From Streptomyces sp. XY006 (GTDB taxonomy: Bacteria > Actinomycetota > Actinomycetes > Streptomycetales > Streptomycetaceae), in contig NZ_NOKT01000014.1 of the NCBI RefSeq assembly GCF_002237655.1, forward strand, positions 62,001-126,000: a stretch of 64,000 bases of DNA, read 5' to 3'. A program made the translations under genes and the position numbers. Below are positions 52,863-63,320 of the stretch, one piece after another. Each line of letters begins with the position of its first letter. Positions within the stretch are counted from its first letter, which is position 1. Below the pieces are notes generated by a model that saw only the letters and a list, made by a program, of their open reading frames with translations, was not told where the DNA came from and did no database searches.

Positions 52863-53156
52863 ATGCGCGTACTGCTCAAGGCCCGCATGGACACGGAGAA
52901 GGCCAACGAGGCCATCCGCAACGGCACCATGGGCAAGCTGCTCCAGGAGTCGCTGGAGCAGATCAAGCCGGAAGCGGCCTACTTCACCTCCGACCAGGGC
53001 AAGCGCACCGCCTACCTGGTCTTCGACATGCAGGACAGCTCGCAGATGCCGGTGCTCAGCGAGCCGTTCTTCCTCCACCTGGGCGCGGAGATCACCTACA
53101 CGCCGGTGATGAACGTCGACGACGTGCAGAAGGGCCTGGCCCAGCTGGGCCGCTGA
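52863..53156 (+). CDS. conserved small protein, unknown function
   Basis: 97 aa from ATG 52863 with AAGAAGGTGAG upstream. Alternating strands and helices (MRVLLKARMDTEKANEAIRNG, AAYFTSDQGKRTAYLVFDMQDSS, PFFLHLGAEITYTPVMNVDDVQKGLAQL) suggest a ferredoxin-like alpha/beta dimer of the dimeric-barrel type. No catalytic signature. Convergent with the gene at 53166, 9 bp apart. Confidence 0.75.
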   Translation: MRVLLKARMDTEKANEAIRNGTMGKLLQESLEQIKPEAAYFTSDQGKRTAYLVFDMQDSSQMPVLSEPFFLHLGAEITYTPVMNVDDVQKGLAQLGR

Positions 53157-53165
53157 CACGCCGGC

Positions 53166-53816
53166 TCAGCTGAAGACGATCATCGACCCCTGGGCCAGAC
53201 TCCGGGTCACGGCCGCGTGCAGGCCGAGCCAGACATGCCGTTCGCGGGCGAAGGGGCTGGGGTCGTGCGGGGCCGGAACGGCGGGCTCCTCCAGCTCCGT
53301 CGGGGCGAGCGGCGGCTGCGGGGCCGCCGGCGGATTGGCCGGGTCGATGCCGATCGCGGGCGCGACCACCTCCAGCTCCCGCAGCAGCGCGTGCGAGGAG
53401 CCCAGCGGGCCGCCGCCCGCGAGGAGCTCGTCGTCGGCGAGCGGGCTGGGGAAGTCGACGGGGACGTACGCGCCCGCGTGGTCGTAGTGCCAGACCAGGT
53501 GGGACTGCTGGGCCGTCGACTCGAACATCTCCAGCAACTGCTCGTAGTCGCCGCCCAGTTCGTCCACCGGCGTCACCGGCAGGCCGCACACCTGGAGCAG
53601 ATAGGCGCGGCGCAGGAAGTGCAGCGCGTCGTAGTCGAAGCCCGCGACCGGGGCGACGTCGCCCGACAGCCCCGGCATGTACTGGTACACCGGCACCGGC
53701 GGCAGCCCGGCCTCGGCGAGCACCTTGTTGTATTGCGCGAGTTCCTCGGCGAAGGGGTTGTCGGGCGTGTGGCACAACACGTCGACGAGCGGTACCAGCC
53801 ACAGATCACAGGCCAA
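53166..53816 (-). CDS. conserved hypothetical protein (TTG start)
   Basis: 216 aa from TTG 53816, with GAGGAG 8 nt upstream; no ATG or GTG fits as well, so a rare TTG start is likely. Soluble; aromatic-rich core (GFDYDALHFLRRAYLLQV, AQQSHLVWHYDHAGAYVPVDFPSPL) and a Pro-rich C-terminal stretch (ANPPAAPQPPLAPTELEEP). No family recognised. It stands alone between the purA region and the GntR gene. Confidence 0.7.
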   Translation of the reverse strand: MACDLWLVPLVDVLCHTPDNPFAEELAQYNKVLAEAGLPPVPVYQYMPGLSGDVAPVAGFDYDALHFLRRAYLLQVCGLPVTPVDELGGDYEQLLEMFESTAQQSHLVWHYDHAGAYVPVDFPSPLADDELLAGGGPLGSSHALLRELEVVAPAIGIDPANPPAAPQPPLAPTELEEPAVPAPHDPSPFARERHVWLGLHAAVTRSLAQGSMIVFS

Positions 53817-53953
53817 AGAAGGCTCCTCGCTCAGCGCGGTGGTCGGGTAGCACGGTGGTCGGGTAGCACGTGGTCAGGGAAGAGTAGCGGTGCGGCACGG
53901 TCACGGCGCCTGCCGTGCATGTCCCATACCCATACGAACAGCTGCGACGCGGG

Positions 53954-54655
53954 TCATCCGGAGGCAAGACGCTCGATCAGGGCGAGCGAGTGGGTGTTGT
54001 AGCCGGCGATGATCGCCCGGGCGGTGTCGGTGTCGCGGGCACTCAGGGCGTCGACCAGTTCGGTGTGGCCCGCCCACAGCTCGCCGCGCAGGTCGCTGAG
54101 CCGGCGCAGGTACTGCACCGCGCACACCCAGGTCCGCACGCGCAGCCGGTGCAGGAAGTCGCCCAGGTAGGGGTTGCCGAAGACCGCGGCGAGCTCGCGC
54201 CAGAAGCGCAGGTCGTAGCCGATGAGCACGGTCAGGTCACCGGCCGCGGCGGCCCGCTGGGCCTCCTCGCCGCGCCGCCGGACCCCGGTGAGGGTCGCCG
54301 CCACGCGGGGGTCGTCGGTCCGTATGGAGGCGCGCTGCCCGGTGAGCAGGGCGTGGAACATCCCCTCGATGACCAGGTCGCGGGCCTCGATCATGCCGCG
54401 GAAGTCCTCGACCGAGTACTCGTGGACCCGGAAGCCGCGGTGCTGGTCCGCCTCCAGCAGCCCTTGGGCGGAGAGGTCGACCAGCGCCTCCCGGACCGGT
54501 GTCGCGGAGACGCCGTACTGCTCGGCGATCTCCTTGACCGTGAACTCCTGGCCCGGCTGGAGCCGTCCGGCGAGCACCTCGTCACGAAGGGCGTCGGCGA
54601 TCTGCTGGCGCAGGGTGCTGCGCATCACGGCGCCGGTGCCGGTGCTGCCGGGCAT
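53954..54655 (-). CDS. GntR/FCD transcriptional regulator
   Basis: 233 aa from ATG 54655 with GAGGAG 11 nt upstream; a longer start at 54712 would enter the palindrome. Winged helix: LRQQIADALRDEVLAGRLQPGQEFTVKEIAEQYGVSATPVREALVDLSAQGLL at about 14-70, followed by an all-helical FCD ligand domain that normally binds a carboxylate with a metal. It lies downstream, same strand, of the class III aminotransferase, 118 bp apart, so it may respond to that enzyme's substrate. Confidence 0.88.
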   Translation of the reverse strand: MPGSTGTGAVMRSTLRQQIADALRDEVLAGRLQPGQEFTVKEIAEQYGVSATPVREALVDLSAQGLLEADQHRGFRVHEYSVEDFRGMIEARDLVIEGMFHALLTGQRASIRTDDPRVAATLTGVRRRGEEAQRAAAAGDLTVLIGYDLRFWRELAAVFGNPYLGDFLHRLRVRTWVCAVQYLRRLSDLRGELWAGHTELVDALSARDTDTARAIIAGYNTHSLALIERLASG

Positions 54656-54682
54656 GGTCAGGGCGTCTCCTCGTCGCGTTCG

Positions 54683-54718
54683 GGTGGCGTGCGCGTATAT
54701 GTCTACGAGCACGCCACC
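54683..54718. promoter_or_regulatory. GGTGGCGTG-N18-CACGCCACC inverted repeat
   Basis: Perfect 9-bp arms at 54683-54691 and 54710-54718, 28 bp upstream of the GntR start, enclosing TATAT that on the minus strand could be the -10 (CATATAC). Probable autoregulatory operator. Confidence 0.55.
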
Positions 54719-54772
54719 TTACGCGTTCGAATGGGACGCGAGTATGTCGGTTACTGACGGGTTTACAGCTGC

Positions 54773-56128
54773 TTACGCGGTGTACTCGTCGGCGACGGAG
54801 AGTGCCGCGTCCAGGACCGCCAGGCCCTCCTTCAGCTCCGCCTCGCTGACCGTCAGGGGCGGCACCACATGCGTCCGGTTCATGTTCACGAACGGCCAGA
54901 TGCCGCCCGCCTTCGCGGCGGCGGCGAAGGCGGCCATCGGCGCGTTCGCCTCCCCGGCCGCGTTGTACGGCACCAGCGGCTCGCGCGTCTCGCGGTCGCG
55001 CACCAGCTCCAGCGCCCAGAACATGCCCACGCCGCGCACCTCGCCGACGCTCGGGTGCCGCTCGGCGAGCGCCCGCAGCTCCGGTTCGACGACGGACGCG
55101 CCCAGCCGGGCCGCGTTCTCGACCACGCCCTCCTCCGCCATGACGCCGATCGTCGCCACGGCGGCGGCGCAGGCCAGCGGGTGACCCGAGTAGGTCAGAC
55201 CGCCGGGGTAGGGCCGCTTCCCGAAGGTGTCCGCGATCGCGCCGGAGATCGCCACGCCGCCCAGCGGCACATAGCCGCTGTTCACGCCCTTGGCGAAGGT
55301 CAGCAGGTCGGGCGTGACGCCGAACAGGTCGGCGGCGAACCACTCGCCCGTCCGCCCGAACCCGGCCATGACCTCGTCCAGGACGAAGACGATCCCGTGC
55401 TGGTCGCAGAGCTCGCGCACCCCGGCCAGGTAGCCGGGCGGCGGGACCATGATCCCGGCGGTGCCCGGGACGGTCTCCAGGATGATCGCCGCGATGGTCG
55501 ACGGGCCCTCGAAGGCGATCGTCGTCTCCAGGTGCTCCAGCGCCCGGGCGCACTCCTGCTCCTCGGTCTGCGCGTAGAAGCGCGAGCGGTAGAGGTAGGG
55601 CGCCCAGAAGCGCACCACCCCGGCCGTGCCGCTGTCGGAGGCCCAGCGGCGCGGGTCGCCGGTGACGTTCACGGCCTGCTGGGTGCCGCCGTGGTATGAG
55701 CGGTAGGCCGAGAGCACCTTCGGGCGGCCCGTGTGCAGCCGGGCCATCCGGATCGCGTGCTCGACGGCGTCGGCGCCGCCGTTGGTGAAGAAGATCTTGT
55801 CCAGGTCGCCCGGGGTCCGCTCGGCGATCAGCCGGGCCGCCTCCGACCGCGCCTCGACGGCGAACGCCGGCGCGAAGGTGGCCAGCCGGCCCGCCTGCTC
55901 CTGGATCGCGGCGACGACCTTGGGGTGCTGGTAGCCGACGTTGGTGTAGACGAGCCCGCTGGAGAAGTCGAGGTAGCGCCGGCCCTCGTAGTCCCAGAAG
56001 TACGACCCCTCGGCACCGGCGACGGCGAGCGGGTCGATGAGCTCCTGGGCGGACCAGGAGTGGAACACGTGGGCGCGGTCGGCGGCCTTCACGGCGGCGC
56101 CGGCTTCGGGGTTCGGCTGAGGGGTCAT
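54773..56128 (-). CDS. class III (omega) aminotransferase
   Basis: 451 aa from ATG 56128. PLP-dependent fold-type I enzyme: FWDYEGRRYLDFSSGLVYTNVGYQHP, FTNGGADAVEHAIRMAR, AYRSYHGGT, VFVLDEVMAGFGRTG with the cofactor Asp, and the Schiff-base Lys in LLTFAKGVNSGYVPLGGV. Likely transfers amino groups from an omega-amino acid (beta-alanine, GABA, taurine or putrescine-derived) to pyruvate or 2-oxoglutarate. The acceptor cannot be told. Confidence 0.9.
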   Translation of the reverse strand: MTPQPNPEAGAAVKAADRAHVFHSWSAQELIDPLAVAGAEGSYFWDYEGRRYLDFSSGLVYTNVGYQHPKVVAAIQEQAGRLATFAPAFAVEARSEAARLIAERTPGDLDKIFFTNGGADAVEHAIRMARLHTGRPKVLSAYRSYHGGTQQAVNVTGDPRRWASDSGTAGVVRFWAPYLYRSRFYAQTEEQECARALEHLETTIAFEGPSTIAAIILETVPGTAGIMVPPPGYLAGVRELCDQHGIVFVLDEVMAGFGRTGEWFAADLFGVTPDLLTFAKGVNSGYVPLGGVAISGAIADTFGKRPYPGGLTYSGHPLACAAAVATIGVMAEEGVVENAARLGASVVEPELRALAERHPSVGEVRGVGMFWALELVRDRETREPLVPYNAAGEANAPMAAFAAAAKAGGIWPFVNMNRTHVVPPLTVSEAELKEGLAVLDAALSVADEYTA

Positions 56129-56239
56129 GCGGGCGAGCGTAGGCGGGCGGGGGCGGGCGGTGGTATCGGCGGCCTGTCTGGCGTCGGACGCAATCCGCGA
56201 CAGGTTGTCCATGCGGGGAGCGATGCGCGGGGCGATTGA

Positions 56240-56275
56240 TTGACAGCCTGCTGTCGAGATGTCAGGATGCTGTCA
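56240..56275 (+). promoter_or_regulatory. promoter with paired TGACAGC palindromes
   Basis: -35 TTGACA (56240-56245) and -10 CAGGAT (56263-56268) at 17-bp spacing. Two dyad sites overlap them: TGACAGCCTGCTGTC from 56241 and TGTCAGGATGCTGTCA at 56260-56275. Very likely bound by the MarR protein encoded second in this operon. Confidence 0.7.
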
Positions 56276-56301
56276 TAAGGCACAGGGTCCGAGGAGGAAC
56301 C

Positions 56302-56919
56302 ATGAACGCCACCGCAGGCCGCAAGCCCGTCCATCTCGCCGTCTACGACACCCTCGCCGACTGGGAGACCGGCCACGCCACGGCCCACCTTGCCCGCTCC
56401 GGCCACGAGATCCGCACGGTCGGCCCGTCCACTGCCCCCGTCACCAGCATCGGCGGCCTGCGCATCCGGCCCGACCTGGCCCTGGACGACGTGCGGCCCG
56501 AGGACAGCTCCCTGCTGATCCTCTCGGGCGCCGACCTCTGGGACACCTCCGACGACCTCGCGCCCTTCGCCCGCACGGCCCGGGCCTTCCTGGCGGCGGG
56601 CGTCCCGGTCGCGGCGATCTGCGGCGCCACCGCCGGACTGGCCCGGGAAGGCCTGCTCGACGACCGGGCGCACACCAGCGCGGTCTCCTTCTACCTCGCC
56701 GCGACCGGCTACGCGGGCGGCGCGCGCTACGTCGAGACCGACGCCGTCACCGACGCGGGCCTGGTCACCGCCGGCCCGACCGAGCCCGTCGCCTTCGCCC
56801 GGGAGATCCTGCGGCTGCTCGGGGTCTACGAGGGCGAGGTGCTGGACGCCTGGTACCGGCTCTTCCACGACTCCGACGCGTCGGCGTACGCCGTGCTGGA
56901 GAAGGCCGGGGCGCTGTGA
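56302..56919 (+). CDS. DJ-1/PfpI-family protein
   Basis: 205 aa from ATG 56302 with GAGGAGG upstream. DJ-1/PfpI fold (type I glutamine-amidotransferase-like): VHLAVYDTLADWETGHATAHL, LLILSGADLW and the nucleophile-elbow Cys in VAAICGATAGLAREGLLD. Members act as chaperones, deglycases, isonitrile hydratases or regulators; here it is coupled (GTGA) to a MarR gene, so a detoxification or stress role is plausible. Confidence 0.88.
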   Translation: MNATAGRKPVHLAVYDTLADWETGHATAHLARSGHEIRTVGPSTAPVTSIGGLRIRPDLALDDVRPEDSSLLILSGADLWDTSDDLAPFARTARAFLAAGVPVAAICGATAGLAREGLLDDRAHTSAVSFYLAATGYAGGARYVETDAVTDAGLVTAGPTEPVAFAREILRLLGVYEGEVLDAWYRLFHDSDASAYAVLEKAGAL

Positions 56920-57374
56920 GCCGGGAGCGTCAGGAACTGCTCAGCCGCAGCGCCCTCGGGGCGTTCCGGCTGAACGGCCAGTTCCTCGCCGTCGCGGAGG
57001 AACTGGCCCGGCCGGCCGGGCTCACCGCCGCCTGGTGGCAGGTGCTCGGCGCGGTCCTCGGCGAGCCGCTGCCCGTCTCGGGCATCGCCCGCGCCATGGG
57101 GATCACGCGCCAGAGCGTGCAGCGCATCGCCGATCTGCTGGTGGAGCGCGGTCTCGCGGAGTACCGGCCCAATCCGGCGCACCGCCGGGCCAAGCTGCTC
57201 GCCCCGACCGGGGAGGGCCGGGCGGCGATCGCCCGGATCGACCCGGGGCACGCGGCCTTCGCCGACCGGCTCGCGGAGGAGTTCGGGGAGGCGGAACTGG
57301 CGGAGGCGGTGCGGGTGCTGGAACGCCTGTCGAAGGTGCTCGACGGGACCGGTCCGCCTGTTACGGAACCGTAG
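56916..57374 (+). CDS. MarR-family regulator
   Basis: 152 aa from GTG 56916, 4-nt overlap with the DJ-1 gene. Winged helix: GLTAAWWQVLGAVLGEPLPVSGIARAMGITRQSVQRIADLLVERGLAEYRPNPAHRRAKLLAPT with a recognisable beta wing; terminal helices for dimerisation. Likely represses its own operon through the palindromes at 56241-56275. Confidence 0.9.
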   Translation: MSRERQELLSRSALGAFRLNGQFLAVAEELARPAGLTAAWWQVLGAVLGEPLPVSGIARAMGITRQSVQRIADLLVERGLAEYRPNPAHRRAKLLAPTGEGRAAIARIDPGHAAFADRLAEEFGEAELAEAVRVLERLSKVLDGTGPPVTEP

Positions 57375-57693
57375 ACGTCTCCCAGGTCGTCCGGCCCGGG
57401 CCCCGCACCGGCCGAGGTGTGCCCCGCCCGGCGAACGAAGGCGCCGGAAGCGACCAGCAAGCCCGGACGGCTCGGTCGTGATCGTGCTCGAACTCGGGTC
57501 GGTGCGTGCGTCTTCCGGCCGGCCGCGATCATCACCTGCGTGATCTCTCGCATGTGGGCGGGATCGGCTCGCGCGGGTTGGTTCGCTACGCCGGTCGCCG
57601 ACGCGACCGCCCTGGTGCTCGGCCCAGGCTCACGGAGCGGGAAACGCCTTCTCGCCGTTCCTCGCCCGCGAGGGGTGGGCGTACCGTGACGAC
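57375..57693. other. gene-free gap before XRE-TPR gene
   Basis: About 320 bp, lower in GC than its surroundings. No gene or clear repeat. TACCGT at 57682-57687, 6 nt before the GTG at 57694, is a likely -10 for leaderless expression of the next gene. Confidence 0.4.
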
Positions 57694-58908
57694 GTGGCAA
57701 ATGACGACCTGGGGCGCACGCTGCGCCGTCTGCGCCGGCTGGCCTCCCTGACCCAAGAGGAACTGGCCGACCGTTCCGGCGTATCCGTCGATGTGATCCG
57801 TCAGCTCGAACAACGCCGGAAGCACTCGGCACGGCTGCCTACGCTGCACGCCTTGGCCAACGGGCTGGGGGTGGAGCTGACCACGCTCCTGGGCGATCCG
57901 CCGGCAGTCTCCTCAAGCGGTGAGAACGACGGACCACGCTTCGTGGCCGTGCGGCGGGCCCTCATGCCTGTGCTCTGGGGCCCGGAACCACAGGCGCCGG
58001 GGCCCGAGTTCACCCTGGACGAGTTGCGCGGGCGCATCGCAGACGGCTGGACGCAGTACCACGCCGCCGAGTTCGACGCCGTGATGAAGGCACTCCCGGA
58101 TTTGATCGCTGACGCGCGTTCTGCCACAGCGTGGGGCGAAGAGCACGACCGCCGCGCGGGTTTCGCGGCCCTGGGCAAGGCCCTCCAGCTCGCCGGGCAC
58201 GTTGCGGTACGGATGGGCAAGACGGACCTCGCGCTGACGAGTCTGGAGCGGGCGACAGATGCGGCGAGGCAATCGTCTGACCCTCTGCTGCTACCGATGG
58301 TCGTCAACTCCATCGCATGGACGTACCAGAGGCAGGGACGTCTGGAGGACGCGTTGCACATCGCCCTCCGTGCCGCCGCCGACATGGCGGCAGCGGGCCA
58401 CGGCGGAACAGCCGACGGCCTGAAGGTCTGGGGGGCTCTCACCATGAGCGCCGCCACCTCGGCCGCACGGAGCGGCGACTACGAGCGGGCAGCGGCGATG
58501 ATGGAGACAGCGGAGAAGGAGGCCGCGCGTGTCTCTCAGCTCCCCGAAAGCGGCGACAACCGCATGGTGAGCGTGTTCAGCCCTTCATCGGTCCGCATCG
58601 AACGCGTCCGGCTTGCCGTCCAGTACGGCCACCCGCATGACGCGTTGGCGATCGCCAAAGGCATGCGACTCAGCAAGGACACGCCTCCGTCATGGCGAAC
58701 GTGGTTGCTGCTCGACGTCGCCCGCGCTCACACGGACATCGGTGACGCCGCCGGCGCAGTGAAGACCCTGGAATCCCTGCGCCGTGTGGCCCCGACCTGG
58801 ATGCAGCACCACACGTTGGCCGTGGCGATCGTTCGAGATCTGTGGGCGCTGCCCAACCACCCCACAGGACTTGCAGCATTGGCGCAGTTCCTGGGCGTCG
58901 ACGAATAG
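57694..58908 (+). CDS. XRE-family regulator with TPR-like C-terminus
   Basis: 404 aa from GTG 57694. XRE helix-turn-helix at about 5-62 (LGRTLRRLRRLASLTQEELADRSGVSVDVIRQLEQRRKHSARLPTL), then about 300 residues of helical repeats (DLALTSLERATDAARQS, RQGRLEDALHIALRAAADMA, SGDYERAAAMMETAEKEAARV, GDAAGAVKTLESLRRV). This layout occurs in Streptomyces regulators that may bind peptides or partner proteins, much like RRNPP receptors. It opens a small accessory patch; its target genes are probably those that follow. Confidence 0.83.
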   Translation: MANDDLGRTLRRLRRLASLTQEELADRSGVSVDVIRQLEQRRKHSARLPTLHALANGLGVELTTLLGDPPAVSSSGENDGPRFVAVRRALMPVLWGPEPQAPGPEFTLDELRGRIADGWTQYHAAEFDAVMKALPDLIADARSATAWGEEHDRRAGFAALGKALQLAGHVAVRMGKTDLALTSLERATDAARQSSDPLLLPMVVNSIAWTYQRQGRLEDALHIALRAAADMAAAGHGGTADGLKVWGALTMSAATSAARSGDYERAAAMMETAEKEAARVSQLPESGDNRMVSVFSPSSVRIERVRLAVQYGHPHDALAIAKGMRLSKDTPPSWRTWLLLDVARAHTDIGDAAGAVKTLESLRRVAPTWMQHHTLAVAIVRDLWALPNHPTGLAALAQFLGVDE

Positions 58909-59032
58909 CATCGCGAAACTGGGACGTCACATCCCTGTCACTCTGTGTAGCTCGGCGATTCCATAGCCGGACAGCGCCCCGGCGACCGCTGACACGGCCC
59001 CGGGGGATGGCCGACTGCAAGGAGTCGACGCG

Positions 59033-59398
59033 ATGCACCGTACCGCCGCAGCAACCCAGCCGTCAGGATCGCCCAGAGCTTCCCTCGAAGTACCCGCCGG
59101 CGTGGTAGCCGCCCTGCTGCCCGCCGCCGCGGACGCGACCGAGGACCAGCTACGCGGCGCCTGCTGCGTCTGGTGCGAGGACGGGCCGCTGAACGCCGAG
59201 ACGGCCGTCGACCTCGGCGGGCAGAAGTCACCGGCAGGCAGCTGGTTCCCTCGCGCCTGCCAGTCCTGCGCATCCGCATGGGCGCACCGCGGCCTGTTCG
59301 AGCACGCCCCGATGTGCGAGCAGTGCACGGACGACGCGAGCCGCTGCGAGGTCGGGCTGATCCTGTACCGGCTGGTCCGCCAGGGGCGCTGGCCGTAA
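59033..59398 (+). CDS. small Cys-rich (zinc-ribbon-like) protein
   Basis: 121 aa from ATG 59033. After about 40 Ala/Pro-rich residues, paired cysteines appear: GACCVWCEDGPL, RACQSCASAWAHRGLFEHAPMCEQCTDDASRCE. Four CxxC-like pairs plus His could hold two zinc ions. Such proteins accompany XRE-type regulators in actinomycetes. DNA or protein binding is possible, not shown. Confidence 0.65.
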   Translation: MHRTAAATQPSGSPRASLEVPAGVVAALLPAAADATEDQLRGACCVWCEDGPLNAETAVDLGGQKSPAGSWFPRACQSCASAWAHRGLFEHAPMCEQCTDDASRCEVGLILYRLVRQGRWP

Positions 59399-59488
59399 AT
59401 CTCAAGCTCCCCGCCCGGCCGGTGAGTCCCGCGAAGAACCCCGGCCGGGCGGGGCCGTCCCCATCCGCTACCAGCGAAGGAGATCACC

Positions 59489-60001
59489 GTGAGCGTACCT
59501 TTCCCCGAGCCCGGCCCGACGCCTCCCGACGCGTTACCGGAACTCGCCCGCATGCTCATCACCGACGAGCGGTTCGCCGGCGTCCGCGGCACGGTCATGG
59601 ACGCCAACCCGGACATGTCCGAGGAGATGGCCGGCCGGATCGTCGACGAGGCGCTGAAGTTCGTCGCGGCCTGCGCGAAGAACCCCGGCGTGGGCCTGGC
59701 CCCGTCGCGCATCGTGGACGAGGGCTGGCACGCCCTCATCCTGCACACCGCGACGTACGCCGAGCTGTGCGAGGCCCTCGGCGGCTTCGTGCACCACTTC
59801 CCGGGCTACGACCCCACGAACTACGATCCACCGATCCTGGACCGGACCCGCGAGAAGATCGCCGCGCTGGGGTGGGAGGCGGACGCGGAACTGTGGGGGC
59901 CGCCGTCCGACGAGACCCTGACGTCGGTCGCGGCCAAGTGCCAGCACGCCCCCGAGTGCACCATCGTCGTCACGCCGAAGCCGAAGCCCGGCGTGGCATA
60001 G
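59489..60001 (+). CDS. hypothetical protein with WH...HH motif
   Basis: 170 aa from GTG 59489 with GAAGGAG upstream. Helical; DEALKFVAACAKNPGVGLAPSRIVDEGWHALILHTATYAELCEALGGFVHHFPGYDP resembles the repeat unit of glycine-rich-domain proteins (DUF1399), where WHxxILHT and HH recur. The C-terminus has CQHAPEC. Probably co-transcribed with the Cys-rich gene 90 bp upstream. Function unknown. Confidence 0.62.
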   Translation: MSVPFPEPGPTPPDALPELARMLITDERFAGVRGTVMDANPDMSEEMAGRIVDEALKFVAACAKNPGVGLAPSRIVDEGWHALILHTATYAELCEALGGFVHHFPGYDPTNYDPPILDRTREKIAALGWEADAELWGPPSDETLTSVAAKCQHAPECTIVVTPKPKPGVA

Positions 60002-60023
60002 CCTGCCCGTGAAGGGAGGCACC

Positions 60024-60158
60024 GTGTCCGAATGGATCGACGCGCGGTACGCGGAGATGGTCGCAGCGTGGAAGCGTGCGCAGCAGCCGGAATCCCGTGA
60101 CCCGCAGCCCAGGCCCGTGCGGGGGTTCGTCATCCCGCCGAAGTCTGACCGGCAGTAG
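60024..60158 (+). CDS. 44-aa small protein
   Basis: Short open frame GTG 60024 to TAG 60158 with a strong ribosome site (GGGAGG 6 nt upstream), 22 bp behind the previous stop. Sequence begins MSEWIDARYAEMVAAWKRAQ and ends in a Pro-rich basic part (RPVRGFVIPPKSDRQ). A terminator follows, closing the operon, which supports it as a real gene. Confidence 0.55.
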   Translation: MSEWIDARYAEMVAAWKRAQQPESRDPQPRPVRGFVIPPKSDRQ

Positions 60159-60184
60159 CCCTCGCGAGACGGGACAGCACAGGG

Positions 60185-60213
60185 AACGGCCCCCGGAACT
60201 CCCGGGGGCCGTT
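60185..60213 (+). terminator. 12-bp stem-loop ending the accessory operon
   Basis: AACGGCCCCCGG (60185-60196) pairs with CCGGGGGCCGTT (60202-60213) across 5 nt, 27 bp after the 44-aa frame. Confidence 0.8.
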
Positions 60214-60461
60214 GCCGTGGGTGACTGAGGTGGGCAGTTCCTCACGCACCAGCCGCAGTGCTCGCGGTAGGTACGCGGCGGCGAGAAGTTGACGGCGGAC
60301 CACCGGTCGGCACACGCGTCTCGCGGATGACGCGCCACGGGGTGGACCTGAAGTCTCCGGCCTGGACTGGATGGACGGTGAGAACTGCTGCTTCTCGCCT
60401 CTGGACGGCCGGTAGAGTCCTCGGTCAGTTGCTCGCGTTTTGGGGGGAAGGCGGCTGCGCG

Positions 60462-63260
<2,799 letters not shown>

Positions 63261-63320
63261 CGAACTCCCGCACCGCGGCGCATCCTTGACGGGCCGGCAC
63301 CCCCAGCCCCGGGAGGACAC

